Below, one piece after another: positions 1 through 12,136 of a DNA stretch of 64,000 nucleotides. Source of the DNA: Calendula officinalis (Eukaryota; Streptophyta; Magnoliopsida; Asterales; Asteraceae); NCBI GenBank assembly GCA_963853835.1, contig OY970833.1:16020474-16084473 (forward strand), given 5' to 3'. Position numbers and translations under genes: made by a program. Each line of letters opens with the position of its first letter. Positions within the stretch are counted from its first letter, which is position 1. The notes beneath the pieces are model-generated. The model searched no databases. It was not told where the DNA came from and saw only the letters and a list, made by a program, of their open reading frames with translations.

Positions 1-2279
1 AGCAGGTTAAAATCCATCGAGAAGGCAGATGACACAATCTGCTAGAAAGTGAATTTGTTATAAAACTCGTTTTTAATAATTTACAAGTCAACTAGGCCTG
101 AAACGGAGACCCGAGCCAAAAGTTATGGCCTCTTCAGTAAAGCCCTTTCGATTATGCCTGTAACTCCTAGACCGTAAGTGGGCTCACGATCAACAAGATA
201 TCAATGGAAAGCTCAGAACGTAAACTATAAGAGTCGAAAAGGCACGGGATCGCGATTCTATGCCGAAGCAAGTTAAAATCCCTCGAGAAGGTAGATGACA
301 GAATCTGCGAGAAATTGAGTTTTTTTTAAAAACCCGTTTATAATAATTAAGAAGTCAAGTAGGAATGAAATGGTGACCTGAGCCAAAAGTTATGGCATTT
401 TCAGTAAAGGCCCTTTCGATTCTGCTTGTAACTCCTAGACCGTAACTGGGCTCACGATCCACAAGATATCAACGGAAAGTTCCGAACGTAAAATACAAGT
501 GACGAGAAGGCACGGGATCGTGATTCTACGCCGAAGCAGGTCAAAATCCGTCCTAAAGGCAGATGACAGAATCTGCAGAAAGTGAATTTGTTTTAAATCC
601 CGTAATTAATTATTTACAAAACTCGAGAAGGCACAGGATCGTGATTCTGTTCCCAAGCAGGTCAAAATCTGTCGAGTAGGAAAATGGCAGAATCTGCAAT
701 GTAACTCCTAGACCGTTAGTGGGCTCACTATCCACAAGATATCAACGGAAAGCTCAGAACGTAAACTACACGGGTCGAGAAGGCACGGGATCGTGATTCC
801 ATACCGAAGCAGGTGAAAATCCATCGAGAAGGCAGATGACAGAATCTGCCAGAAAGTGAATTTGTTTTAAAACCCGTTTTTAATAATTTACAAGTCAAGT
901 AGGCATGAAACGGAGACCCGAGTAAAAAGTTATGGCCTTTTCAGTAAAGCCCTTTTCGATTCTGCCTGTAACTCCTAGACCGTAAGTGGGCTCACGATCC
1001 ACAAGATATCAACGGAAAGCTCAGAACGTAAACTACAAGGGACGAGAAGGCACCGGATCGTGATTCTATGCAGAAACGGGTCAAAATCCGTCGAGAAGGC
1101 AGATGACAGAATCTCCCAGAAAGTGAATTTGTTTTAAAACCCGTATTTAATAATTTTCAAGTTAAGTAGGTATGAAACGGATACCCGAGCCAAAAGTTAT
1201 GGCTTTTTCAGTAAAGCCCCTTTCGATTCTTCCTGTAACTCCTAGAGCGTAACTGGGCTCATGATCCACAAGATATCAATGGAAAGCTCGGAATGTAAAC
1301 TACAAAAGATGAAAAGGCACGGGATTGTGATTCTGTCCCGAAGCAGGTCAGAATCTGTCGAGAAGGCAGATGACAGAATCTGCCAGAAAGTGAATTTGTT
1401 TTAAAACTCGTTTTTACTAATTTACCAGTCAAATAGGCCTGAAACGGAGACCCGAGCCAAAAGTTATGGCCTTTTCAATAAAGCCTCTATCGATTCTACC
1501 GGTAACTCCTAGACCATAAGTGGGTCACGATCCATAAAATATCAACGAAAAGCTCAGAATGTAGGCCTGAAACGGAGACCCGAGCCAAAAGTTATGGCCT
1601 TTTCAGTAAAGCCCCTTTCGATTCTGCCTGTAAATCCGTCGAGAAGGTAGATGACAGTATGTGCTAGAAAGTGAATTTGTTTTAAAACCCGTATTTAATT
1701 ATTTACAAAAGTCGAGAAGGCACGGGATCGTGATTTTATGCCGAATCAGGTTAAAATCACTCGAGAAGGCAGATAACAGAATCTGCCGGAAAGTGAATTT
1801 GTTTTAAAACCCGTTTTTAATAATTTAGAAGTCATGTAGGCATGAAATGGAGACCCGAGCCAAAAGTTATGGCCTTTTCAGTAAAAGCCCTTTTCGATTC
1901 CGCCTGTAACTCTTAGACCGTAACTGGGATCACGATCCACAACATATCAACGGAAAGCTCCGAACGTAAAATACAAGTGACGAGAAGGCACATGATCGTG
2001 ATTCTATGCCGAAGCAGGTTAAAATCCATCGAGAAGGCAGATGAAAGAATCTGCCAGAAAGTGAATTGGTTATAAAACTCATTTTTAATAATTTACAAGT
2101 CAAGTAGGCCTGAAACGGAGACCCGAGCCAAAAGTTATGGCCTTTTCAGTAAAGCGCCTTTCGATTCTGCTTGTAACTCCTAAACGGTAACTGGGCTCAC
2201 GATCCACAAGATATCAACGGAAAGCTCCGAACGTACAATCCAAGTGCCGAGAAGGCACATGATCGTGATTCTATGCCGA
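1..2279 (+). repeat. Higher-order repeat copy 1 (2279 bp)
   Basis: First visible copy of an 8.5-monomer unit. Landmark spacings inside the unit are 266, 268, 121, 152, 267, 267, 403, 268 and 267 bp, which sum to 2279. The 121- and 152-bp intervals are truncated monomers. The 403-bp interval is a full monomer plus a 136-bp partial. The phase is arbitrary because the window starts inside the array. Confidence 0.93.
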
Positions 2280-4539
2280 AGCAGGTTAAAATCCGTCGAA
2301 AAGGCAGATGACACAATCTGCTAGAAAGTGAATTTGTTATAAAACTCGTTTTTAATAATTTACAAGTCAACTAGGCCTGAAACGGAGACCCGAGCCAAAA
2401 GTTATGGCCTCTTCAGTAAAGCCCTTTCGATTATGCCTGTAACTCCTAGACCGTAAGTGGGCTCACGATCAACAAGATATCAATGGAAAGCTCAGAACGT
2501 AAACTATAAGAGTCGAAAAGGCACGGGATCGCGATTCTATGCCGAAGCAAGTTAAAATCCCTCGAGAAGGTAGATGACAGAATCTGCGAGAAATTGAGTT
2601 TTTTTTAAAAACCCGTTTATAATAATTAAGAAGTCAAGTAGGAATGAAATGGTGACCTGAGCCAAAAGTTATGGCATTTTCAGTAAAGGCCCTTTCGATT
2701 CTGCTTGTAACTCCTAGACCGTAACTGGGCTCACGATCCACAAGATATCAACGGAAAGTTCCGAACGTAAAATACAAGTGACGAGAAGGCACAGGATCGT
2801 GATTCTACGCCGAAGCAGGTCAAAATCCGTCCTAAAGGCAGATGACAGAATCTGCAGAAAGTGAATTTGTTTTAAATCCCGTAATTAATTATTTACAAAA
2901 CTCGAGAAGGCACAGGATCGTGATTCTGTTCCCAAGCAGGTCAAAATCCGTCGAGTAGGCAAATGGCAGAATCTGCAATGTAACTCCTAGACCGTAAGTG
3001 GGCTCACTATCCACAAGATATCAACGGAAAGCTCAGAACGTAAACTACAAGGGTCGAGAAGGCACGGGATCGTGATTCCATACCGAAGCAGGTGAAAATC
3101 CATCGAGAAGGCAGATGACAGAATCTGCCAGAAAGTGAATTTGTTTTAAAACCCGTTTTTAATAATTTACAAGTCAAGTAGGCATGAAACGGAGACCCGA
3201 GTAAAAAGTTATGGCCTTTTCAGTAAAGCCCTTTTCGATTCTGCCTGTAACTCCTAGACCGTAAGTGGGCTCACGATCCACAAGATATCAACGGAAAGCT
3301 CAGAACGTAAACTACAAGGGACGAGAAGGCACCGGATCGTGATTCTATGCAGAAACGGGTCAAAATCCGTCGAGAAGGCAGATGACAGAATCTCCCAGAA
3401 AGTGAATTTGTTTTAAAACCCGTATTTAATAATTTTCAAGTTAAGTAGGTATGAAACGGATACCCGAGCCAAAAGTTATGGCTTTTTCAGTAAAGCCCCT
3501 TTCGATTCTTCCTGTAACTCCTAGAGCGTAACTGGGCTCATGATCCACAAGATATCAATGGAAAGCTCGGAATGTAAACTACAAAAGATGAAAAGGCACG
3601 GGATTGTGATTCTGTCCCGAAGCAGGTCAGAATCTGTCGAGAAGGCAGATGACAGAATCTGCCAGAAAGTGAATTTGTTTTAAAACTCGTTTTTACTAAT
3701 TTACCAGTCAAATAGGCCTGAAACGGAGACCCGAGCCAAAAGTTATGGCCTTTTCAATAAAGCCTCTATCGATTCTACCGGTAACTCCTAGACCATAAGT
3801 GGGTCACGATCCATAAAATATCAACGAAAAGCTCAGAATGTAGGCCTGAAACGGAGACCCGAGCCAAAAGTTATGGCCTTTTCAGTAAAGCCCCTTTCGA
3901 TTCTGCCTGTAAATCCGTCGAGAAGGTAGATGACAGTATGTGCTAGAAAGTGAATTTGTTTTAAAACCCGTATTTAATTATTTACAAAAGTCGAGAAGGC
4001 ACGGGATCGTGATTTTATGCCGAATCAGGTTAAAATCACTCGAGAAGGCAGATAACAGAATCTGCCGGAAAGTGAATTTGTTTTAAAACCCGTTTTTAAT
4101 AATTTAGAAGTCATGTAGGCATGAAATGGAGACCCGAGCCAAAAGTTATGGCCTTTTCAGTAAAAGCCCTTTTCGATTCCGCCTGTAACTCTTAGACCGT
4201 AACTGGGATCACGATCCACAACATATCAACGGAAAGCTCCGAACGAAAAATACAAGTGACGAGAAGGTACATGATCGTGATTCTATGCCGAAGCAGGTTA
4301 AAATCCATCGAGAAGGCAGATGAAAGAATCTGCCAGAAAGTGAATTGGTTATAAAACTCATTTTTAATAATTTACAAGTCAAGTAGGCCAGAAACGGAGA
4401 CCCGAGCCAAAAGTTATGGCCTTTTCAGTAAAGCGCCTTTCGATTCTGCTTGTAACTCCTAAACGGTAACTGGGCTCACGATCCACAAGATATCACAATC
4501 CAAGTGTCGAGAAGGCACATGATCGTGATTCTATGCCGA
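2280..4539 (+). repeat. Higher-order repeat copy 2 (2260 bp)
   Basis: Same order of full and truncated monomers as copy 1, with only scattered single-base differences. It is 19 bp shorter because of one deletion near 4494, where GATATC is followed directly by ACAATCC. Confidence 0.93.
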
Positions 4540-6818
4540 AGCAGGTTAAAATCCGTCGAAAAGGCAGATGACACAATCTGCTAGAAAGTGAATTTGTTAT
4601 AAAACTCGTTTTTAATAATTTACAAGTCAACTAGGCCTGAAACGGAGACCCGAGCCAAAAGTTATGGCCTCTTCAGTAAAGCCCTTTCGATTATGCCTGT
4701 AACTCCTAGACCGTAAGTGGGCTCACGATCAACAAGATATCAATGGAAAGCTCAGAACGTAAACTATAAGAGTCGAAAAGGCACGGGATCGCGATTCTAT
4801 GCCGAAGCAAGTTAAAATCCCTCGAGAAGGTAGATGACAGAATCTGCGAGAAATTGAGTTTTTTTTAAAAACCCGTTTATAATAATTAAGAAGTCAAGTA
4901 GGAATGAAATGGTGACCTGAGCCAAAAGTTATGGCATTTTCAGTAAAGGCCCTTTGGATTCTGCTTGTAACTCCTAGACCGTAACTGGGCGCACGATCCA
5001 CAAGATATCAACGGAAAGTTCCGAACGTAAATTACAAGTGACGAGAAGGCACGGGATCGTGATTCTACGCCGAAGCAGGTCAAAATCCGTCCTAAAGGCA
5101 GATGACAGAATCTGCAGAAAGTGAATTTGTTTTAAATCCCGTAATTAATTATTTACAAAACTAGAGAAGGCACAGGATCGTGATTCTGTTCCCAAGCAGG
5201 TCAAAATCCGTCGAGTAGGCAAATGGCAGAATCTGCAATGTAACTCCTAGACCGTAAGTGGGCTCACTATCCACAAGATATCAACGGAATGCTCAGAACG
5301 TAAACTACAAGGGTCGAGAAGGCACGGGATCGTGATTCTATACCGAAGCAGGTGAAAATCCATCGAGAAGGCAGATGACAGAATCTGCCAGAAAGTGAAT
5401 TTGTTTTAAAACCCGTTTTTAATAATTTACAAGTCAAGTAGGCATGAAACGGAGACCCGAGTAAAAAGTTATGGCCTTTTCAGTAAAGCCCTTTTCGATT
5501 CTGCCTGTAACTCCTAGACCGTAAGTGGGCTCACGATCCACAAGATATCAACGGAAAGCTCAGAACGTAAACTACAAGGGACGAGAAGGCACCGGATTGT
5601 GATTCTATGCAGAAATGGGTCAAAATCCGTCGAGAAGGCAGATGACAGAATCTCCCAGAAAGTGAATTTGTTTTAAAACCCGTATTTAATAATTTTCAAG
5701 TTAAGTAGGTATGAAACGGATACCCGAGCCAAAAGTTATGGCTTTTTCAGTAAAGCCCCTTTCGATTCTTCCTGTAACTCCTAGAGCGTAACTGGGCTCA
5801 TGATCCACAAGATATCAATGGAAAGCTCGGAATGTAAACTACAAAAGATGAAAAGGCACGGGATTGTGATTCTGTACCGAAGCAGGTCAGAATCTGTCGA
5901 GAAGGCAGATGACAGAATCTGCCAGAAAGTGAATTTCTTTTAAAACTCGTTTTTACTAATTTACCAGTCAAATAGGCCTGAAACGGAGACCCGAGCCAAA
6001 AGTTATGGCCTTTTCAATAAAGCCTCTATCGATTCTACCGGTAACTCCTAGACCATAAGTGGGTCACGATCCATAAAATATCAACGAAAAGCTCAGAATG
6101 TAGGCCTGAAACGGAGACCCGAGCCAAAAGTTATGGCCTTTTCAGTAAAGCCCCTTTCGATTCTGCCTGTAAATCCGTCGAGAAGGTAGATGACAGTATG
6201 TGCTAGAAAGTGAATTTGTTTTAAAACCCGTATTTAATTATTTACAAAAGTCGAGAAGGCACGGGATCGTGATTTTATGCCGAATCAGGTTAAAATCACT
6301 CGAGAAGGCAGATAACAGAATCTGCCGGAAAGTGAATTTGTTTTAAAACCCGTTTTTAATAATTTAGAAGTCATGTAGGCATGAAATGGAGACCCGAGCC
6401 AAAAGTTATGGCCTTTTCAGTAAAAGCCCTTTTCGATTCTGCATGTAACTCTTAGACCGTAACTGGGATCACGATCCACAACATATCAACGGAAAGCTCC
6501 GAACGTAAAATACAAGTGACGAGAAGGCACATGATCGTGATTCCATGCCGAAGCAGGTTAAAATCCATCGAGAAGGCAGATGAAAGAATCTTCCAGAAAG
6601 TGAATTGGTTATAAAACTCATTTTTAATAATTTACAAGTCAAGTAGGCCTGAAACGGAGACCCGAGCCAAAAGTTATGGCCTTTTCAGTAAAGCCCCTTT
6701 CGATTCTGCTTGTAACTCCTAAACGGTAACTGGGGTCACGATCCACAAGATATCAACGGAAAGCTCCGAACGTACAATCCAAGTGCCGAGAAGGCACATG
6801 ATCGTGATTCTATGCCGA
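4540..6818 (+). repeat. Higher-order repeat copy 3 (2279 bp)
   Basis: Full-length copy, again 2279 bp between equivalent landmarks (4541 to 6820) and nearly identical to copies 1 and 2 by eye. Confidence 0.93.
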
Positions 6819-8377
6819 AGCAGGTTAAAATCCGTCGAGAAGGCAGATGACACAATCTGCTAGAAAGTGAATTTGTTATAAAACTCGTTTTTAATAATTT
6901 ACAAGTCAACTAGGCCTGAAACGGAGACCCGAGCCAAAAGTTATGGCCTCTTCAGTAAAGCCCTTTCGATTATGCCTGTAACTCCTAGACCGTAAGTGGG
7001 CTCACGATCAACAAGATATCAATGGAAAGCTCAGAACGTAAACTATAAGAGACGAAAAGGCACGGGATCGCGATTCTATGCCGAAGCAAGTTAAAATCCC
7101 TCGAGAAGGTAGATGACAGAATCTGTGAGAAATTAAGTTTTTTTTAAAAACCCGTTTATAATAATTAAGAAGTCAAGTAGGAATGAAATGGTGACCTGAG
7201 CCAAAAGTTATGGCATTTTCAGTAAAGGCCCTTTCGATTCTGCTTGTAACTCCTAGACCGTAACTGGGCTCACGATCCACAAGATATCAACGGAAAGTTC
7301 CGAACGTAAAATACAAGTGACGAGAAGGCACGGGATCGTGATTCTACGCCGAAGCAGGTCAAAATCCGTCCTAAAGGCAGATGACAGAATCTGCAGAAAG
7401 TGAATTTGTTTTAAATCCCGTAATTAATTATTTACAAAACTCGAGAAGGCACAGGATCGTGATTCTGTTCCCAAGCAGATCAAAATCCGTCGAGTAGGCA
7501 AATGGCAGAATCTGCAATGTAACTCCTAGACCGTAAGTGGGCTCACTATCTACAAGATATCAACGGAAAGCTCAGAACGTATACTACAAGAGTCGAGAAG
7601 GCACGGGATCGTGATTCTATGCCGAAGCAGGTTAAAATCCCTCGAGAATGCAGATGACAGTATTTTCCAGAAAGTGAATTTGTTTTAAAACCCGTTTTTA
7701 ATAATTTACAAGTCAAGTAGGCATGAAACGGAGACCCGAGTAAAAAGTTATGGCCTTTTAAGTAAAGCCCTTTTCGATTCTGCCTGTAACTCCTAGACCG
7801 TAAGTGGGCTCACGATCCACAAGATATCAACGGAAAGCTCAGAACGTAAACTACAAGGGACGAGAAGGCACCGGATCGTGATTCTATGCAGAAACGGGTC
7901 AAAATCCGTCGAGAAGGCAGATGACAGAATCTCCCAGAAAGTGAATTTGTTTTAAAACCCGTATTTAATAATTTGCAAGTTAAGTAGGTATGAAACGGAT
8001 ACCCGAGCCAAAAGTTATGGCTTTTTCAGTAAAGCCCCTTTCGATTCTGCCTGTAACTCCTAGAGCGTAACTGGGCTCATGATCCACAAGATATCAATGG
8101 AAAGCTCGGAATGTAAACTACAAAAGATGAAAAAGCACGGGATTGTGATTCTGTCCCCAAGCTGGTCAAAATCCGTCGAGAATGAGGATGACAGAATCTG
8201 CAAGAAAGTGAATTTGTTTTAAAACCCGTTTTTAATAATTTACAAGTCAAATAGGCCTGAAACGGAGACCCGAGCCAAAAGTTATGGCTTTTCAGTAAAG
8301 CCCCTTTCGATTCTGCCTATAACTCCTAGACCGTGGGCTCAAGATCCACAAGATATCAATGTAAAGCTCAGAACGTG
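6819..8377 (+). repeat. Higher-order repeat copy 4, partial
   Basis: Follows the HOR pattern until it is cut by element A. It is less faithful than the others. About 7570-7675 matches a different monomer subtype (CCTCGAGAATGCAG in place of CCATCGAGAAGGCAG), and the last 250 bp also diverge. This fits an array edge that no longer homogenises with the interior. Confidence 0.88.
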
Positions 8378-8512
8378 ATTTTGATGGCATATCCAACCTT
8401 GAGGAATATCGAAATTAGCAGTTATGTTGTTCCTCGAAAATTTCGGAAGTTCGTCTCGTTGAAAATCCTTTGCTGGTGCATCATTTGGGCGGATGAACAC
8501 GAAATTTGCCAT
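8378..8512 (-). pseudogene. N-terminal remnant of the additional ORF (element A)
   Basis: Starts with ATG at 8512 (Met-Ala-Asn-Phe) and runs open for about 45 codons into the truncation. It shares the block DFQRDELPKF and the IPQGW motif with the aORF starts of elements B (34267) and C (47506). The IPQGW tryptophan codon, a stop in B, is intact here. This remnant shows A once had the same gene order as B and C. Function unknown. Confidence 0.8.
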
Positions 8513-8986
8513 TGTTCTGTGATTAAGAATTGAAATTTGCTTGCAAAGAGAAGTGAAATTGTTAATCGCAGATAGAAATTTGAGAGTGAGAGAGTAAATA
8601 ACAGAGAAAATGGTTTAATTTTGAAGAAAATGGTTATTAATACTCTTAATCAGCAATCATGACAGTATTGGGAAGTAAAAACGACGAAATGACAGCCTTA
8701 TCCTATTCCAACGGTAACTTTTCTATTAAGGAAAGTAACCGTTGGGGAGTATTAGGTTTTGAAATCAGTTTTAAACTCCAGGACTCCCAATACTGACTTA
8801 AAGTTTAAAAACAATTAAATTAAAAAAAAATTAAAAATAATAAAAGTGTTTAATTTAATGTGTAAATAGATAGAAAATTTACAAAATTTAAAAATAAAAT
8901 ATCAGACGTGCTACACTGAAAGAGTCAGTATAGGGCAATATTGAAAAAACTCAGTATAGGAAAGAATTTTTGGAAAAAAAATAATT
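8513..8986 (-). other. Non-coding spacer between pol and the additional ORF (element A)
   Basis: About 470 bp, AT-rich, with no sustained ORF. It contains an inverted pair built on AGTAACCGTTGG near 8720-8745 and several copies of a CAGTAT(T/A) motif that also recurs in the LTRs of B and C. The equivalent spacers of B and C have similar length and sequence. Confidence 0.7.
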
Positions 8987-11900
8987 TCAAGGATTGAGCA
9001 TGCCCAATTGTCCTAGTAGGTACATAAACCTTTCTTTTGAAAGAGGTTTAGTAAATACATCAGCCAATTGGTCCTAGGTTGGGACATAGTCTACCTGAAC
9101 CTTACCCTTTTCCACATTATCTCTAATAAAGTGGTGTATGATATCAATGTGCTTTGTTCTTGAGTGATGGACTGGATTTTCAGTGATAGCAATAGCACTC
9201 TTGTTATCACAATGAATGGATGTGTTGTTAAAATCAAATCCATAGTCCATGAGTTGATACTGCATCCATAAAAGTTGAGCACAACAACTTCCTGCAGCCA
9301 CATATTCAGCTTCTGCAGTTGAAGTTGCTACTGAATTTTGTTTCTTGGATGACGAGTCAACTAATCTTCCACCAAGGAATTGGCATCCTCCACTTGTGCT
9401 TTTTCTATCTAATCTGCGTCCTGCATAATCTGCATCTGAGTACCCTTCAAGATAAAAATTGGAATCTTTGGGATACCAAAGACCCATATTAGGAGTACCA
9501 GATAAATACCTAAAAATTTTCTTAACAGCTTTCAGATGTGATTCTTTGGGATCAGCCTGATACCGAGCACACAAACATATTGCAAACATGATATCAGGCC
9601 TGCTAGCTGTTAAGTAAAGTAAGGAACAGATCATACCTCGGTATGTTGATTGACATACTGGTTTACCAGTTCCATCCTTACTTATCTTATCCTGAGTACT
9701 CATAGGGGTGTGCATAGAAGATAAGTTTTCAAATTTATATTTCTTTAGCATATCATGCACATACTTACTTTGGTTTATAAAGGTGCCATCAAGCTTTTGA
9801 TCAACTTGTAAACCTAGAAAATACGTAAGTTCTCCCATCATACTCATCTGATACTAAGATGATATAATCTTTGAAAACCAATCACACATTGACTTGTCAG
9901 TGGAGCCAAAAAAATGTCATCCACATATATCTGAATGAGTAAGATGTCAGACCCTTTTCTTTTTGAAAATAAAGTTTTGTCAATTTTACCACGAGTAAAT
10001 TTATTTTCAATTAAGTACTCAGACAGGGTATCATACCAGGCTCTTGGAGCTTGTTTGAGCCCATACAAGGCTTTATCAAGCTTGAAAACATAGTTAGGAA
10101 ATTTAGGATCAACAAAACCTGGGGTTGTTTAACATAAACTTCCTCTTGCAGTTTTCCATTGAGAAAGGCACTCTTGACATCCATTTGGTAAACCTTGAAG
10201 TTCTTAAAGGCTGCATATGCAAGGTATAGCCTAATAGCTTCAATTCTTGCAACAGGTGCAAAGGTTTCATCATAGTCAATTCCTTCTTCTTGCCTGTATC
10301 CCTGAGCAACCAGTCTTGCTTTGTTCCTGATAACAACACCATCATTGTCCATTTTATTTCTGAACACCCACTTAGTACCAATAATAGTTTTCCCAGTTGG
10401 GGGTGGTACTAAGTTCCAAACTTTGTTTCTTTCAAATTCAGTAAGTTCATCTTGCATAGCTTCTACCCAGTCTTCATCTAGTAAGGCTTCATCAGCCTTC
10501 TTGGGTTCAATGGTAGATAAGAAACTTGAAAAGAGACAAAAATTGGCAGTAGCCTGAGGTTCAAAATTCAGTTTTCTTCTTGTTTGTACTCCTTCTTCAA
10601 CAGGACTAATGATATTTGTATGAGGATGGTCTCTGTGTTCCCTTAGATTTGATCCTAAGGTTGCATTTGAAGTAGGATCAACAACCTCTTGTTGGACTGA
10701 GGCGTTGCCCGTCTCATACTGATCGAAGTTTGATTCAGTATTAGACTGCTCAGCATTGCTGGTTTCTTCATTTTGCAGGTTTATGTTTGGTTCAAGTGAA
10801 GAATTTGAAGTTTCTCCTGCTTCATAGGTGGAATGATTGAGATCAAGATTTGCAGACTCAGTGTTGAAGTTTTCAGTGTTGGGAACTGCAGCATGTGTTG
10901 ATGTTTTGCCATACTGAGTGAAGTCTTGATCATCATCACTCATATCTTGTGAACCAGGATATGGGTGACTTTTGGGCTGTTCATTATTGGAGTTTTCTGG
11001 ATTGCATAAGGTTTCAATACCACTTATGTCCTCATTTGTTGAAGTAGAATGCTCATCCTTTTGTTCATCAAAAGTAACATGGATAGATTCATCAATCACC
11101 TTAGTTGAAAGAATATACACTCTGAAGGCTTTCGAGTGTGGTGAATAGCCCATAAAAATACCTTCATTTGCTTTGGGAGCAAACTTGTTGAGATTTTGCT
11201 TAGTACTGAGAATGAAACATTTACTCCCAAAGATGTGAAAGTACTCCACATTAGGAATTCTGCCATGATATAACTCATAAGGAGTCTTGAGATGTCTCTG
11301 GACTACAGTTGCTCTATTCTGTGTAAAATTGGCACTTTTATAGCTTCAGCCCAGAAGTTCAGTCCCAGTCCAGCATGGCATAACAAAGTTCTTGCAACTT
11401 CAAATAGTGTTCTATTCTTTCTTTCTACAACACCATTTTGTTGTGGTGTGTAGGCTGCAGAGTAATTTTGTACAATTCCTTTTTCTTCACCGAAATTTTC
11501 TATTACTGAATTTTTAAATTCAGTACCATGGTCACTTCTTAGTTGTTTGACCTTGGGACCTTTTTGCAGTTCTTCTCTCTTGATGAAAGCAATAATTTCT
11601 GTGGTAGCATCTGATTTTGTCTTCAGAAAGATGACCCAAGTATATCTTGAGAATTCATCAACCAAGACCAAGGTATAGATCTTTTTGCCCAGTGATGGTG
11701 TACTAATTGGGCCAAAAAGATCAATACGTATCATTGCTAAGGGTTCATTGATGGAATGGTTGACTTTTTATTTAAATGAACTCTTCTTCTGCTTGCCCAT
11801 TTCACATGCTGAGCATAACTTATCTTTTGAGTAAGTAATTGTGGGCAGTCCTCTCAACAACTTCTTAATACTGAGTTCATTGATGTTCCTGAAGTTGATG

Positions 11901-12136
11901 TGAGAGAGTTTCTTGTGCCACATCCAGTTCAGTTCTGGATTGACTTTAGACAGCAGGCACACACGGATGATGGGGTCAATTTCTGACAGATTGACTACAT
12001 AAACATCTTTTTCTCTTCTGGCAATGAGAACAGGTTGTCCTCTTTCATTATATATGATGCCTGCAATCTTTCTGAATCTTGCTTCGTTGTCATCATCACA
12101 ATCTGACTGATACTGAGCAGATTGTGTTTTAAACAT
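8987..12136 (-). pseudogene. Copia pol: pre-integrase, integrase, reverse transcriptase, RNase H (element A, broken)
   Basis: The reading order is typical of copia pol. A pre-integrase zinc-binding region (WHKKLSHINF then CSACEMGK) lies near 11800-11910. The integrase core shows an IDLFGP first Asp (near 11715), RSDHGTEF second Asp (near 11530) and NGVVERKNRTL Glu (near 11420). RT motifs include KARLVAQGY, DETFAPVAR and the catalytic YVDD at 9916-9927. RNase H shows DADYAG, STAEAEY and CDNKSAI. Decay includes frameshifts near 12110, 11770 and 11310, one just after the KQP of RT near 10125, another near 9890, and a GAG-to-TAG stop near 9074 before the QLADVFTKPLS tail. The family stop is at 8987. 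Confidence 0.93.

Larger units (their letters stand above)
1..8377 (+). repeat. Satellite array, block 1 (267-bp monomer family)
   Basis: Head-to-tail tandem repeats with a period of 266-268 bp. The landmark GAAGCAGGT recurs near 268, 536, 809, 1076, 1343, 1746, 2014 and 2281. Each monomer carries the same ordered blocks: the GCAGATGACAGAATCTGC dyad, AAGTGAATTTGTTTTAAAAC, a T-rich stretch, GAAACGGAGACCCGAGCC, AAAAGTTATGGCC, TAACTCCTAGACCGTAA, GATCCACAAGATATCAACGG, then GTCGAGAAGGCACGGGATCG. Two truncated monomers and one chimeric monomer recur inside the HOR. There is no coding potential; short ORFs here are repeat artefacts. The array ends where element A begins, with the junction known to about 10 bp. 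Confidence 0.97.

Noticed and set aside
1..8377. Regular repeats considered as a CRISPR array
   Set aside because: Units are contiguous 267-bp satellite monomers with no short repeat plus unique spacer structure and no cas genes; the sequence is plant nuclear.
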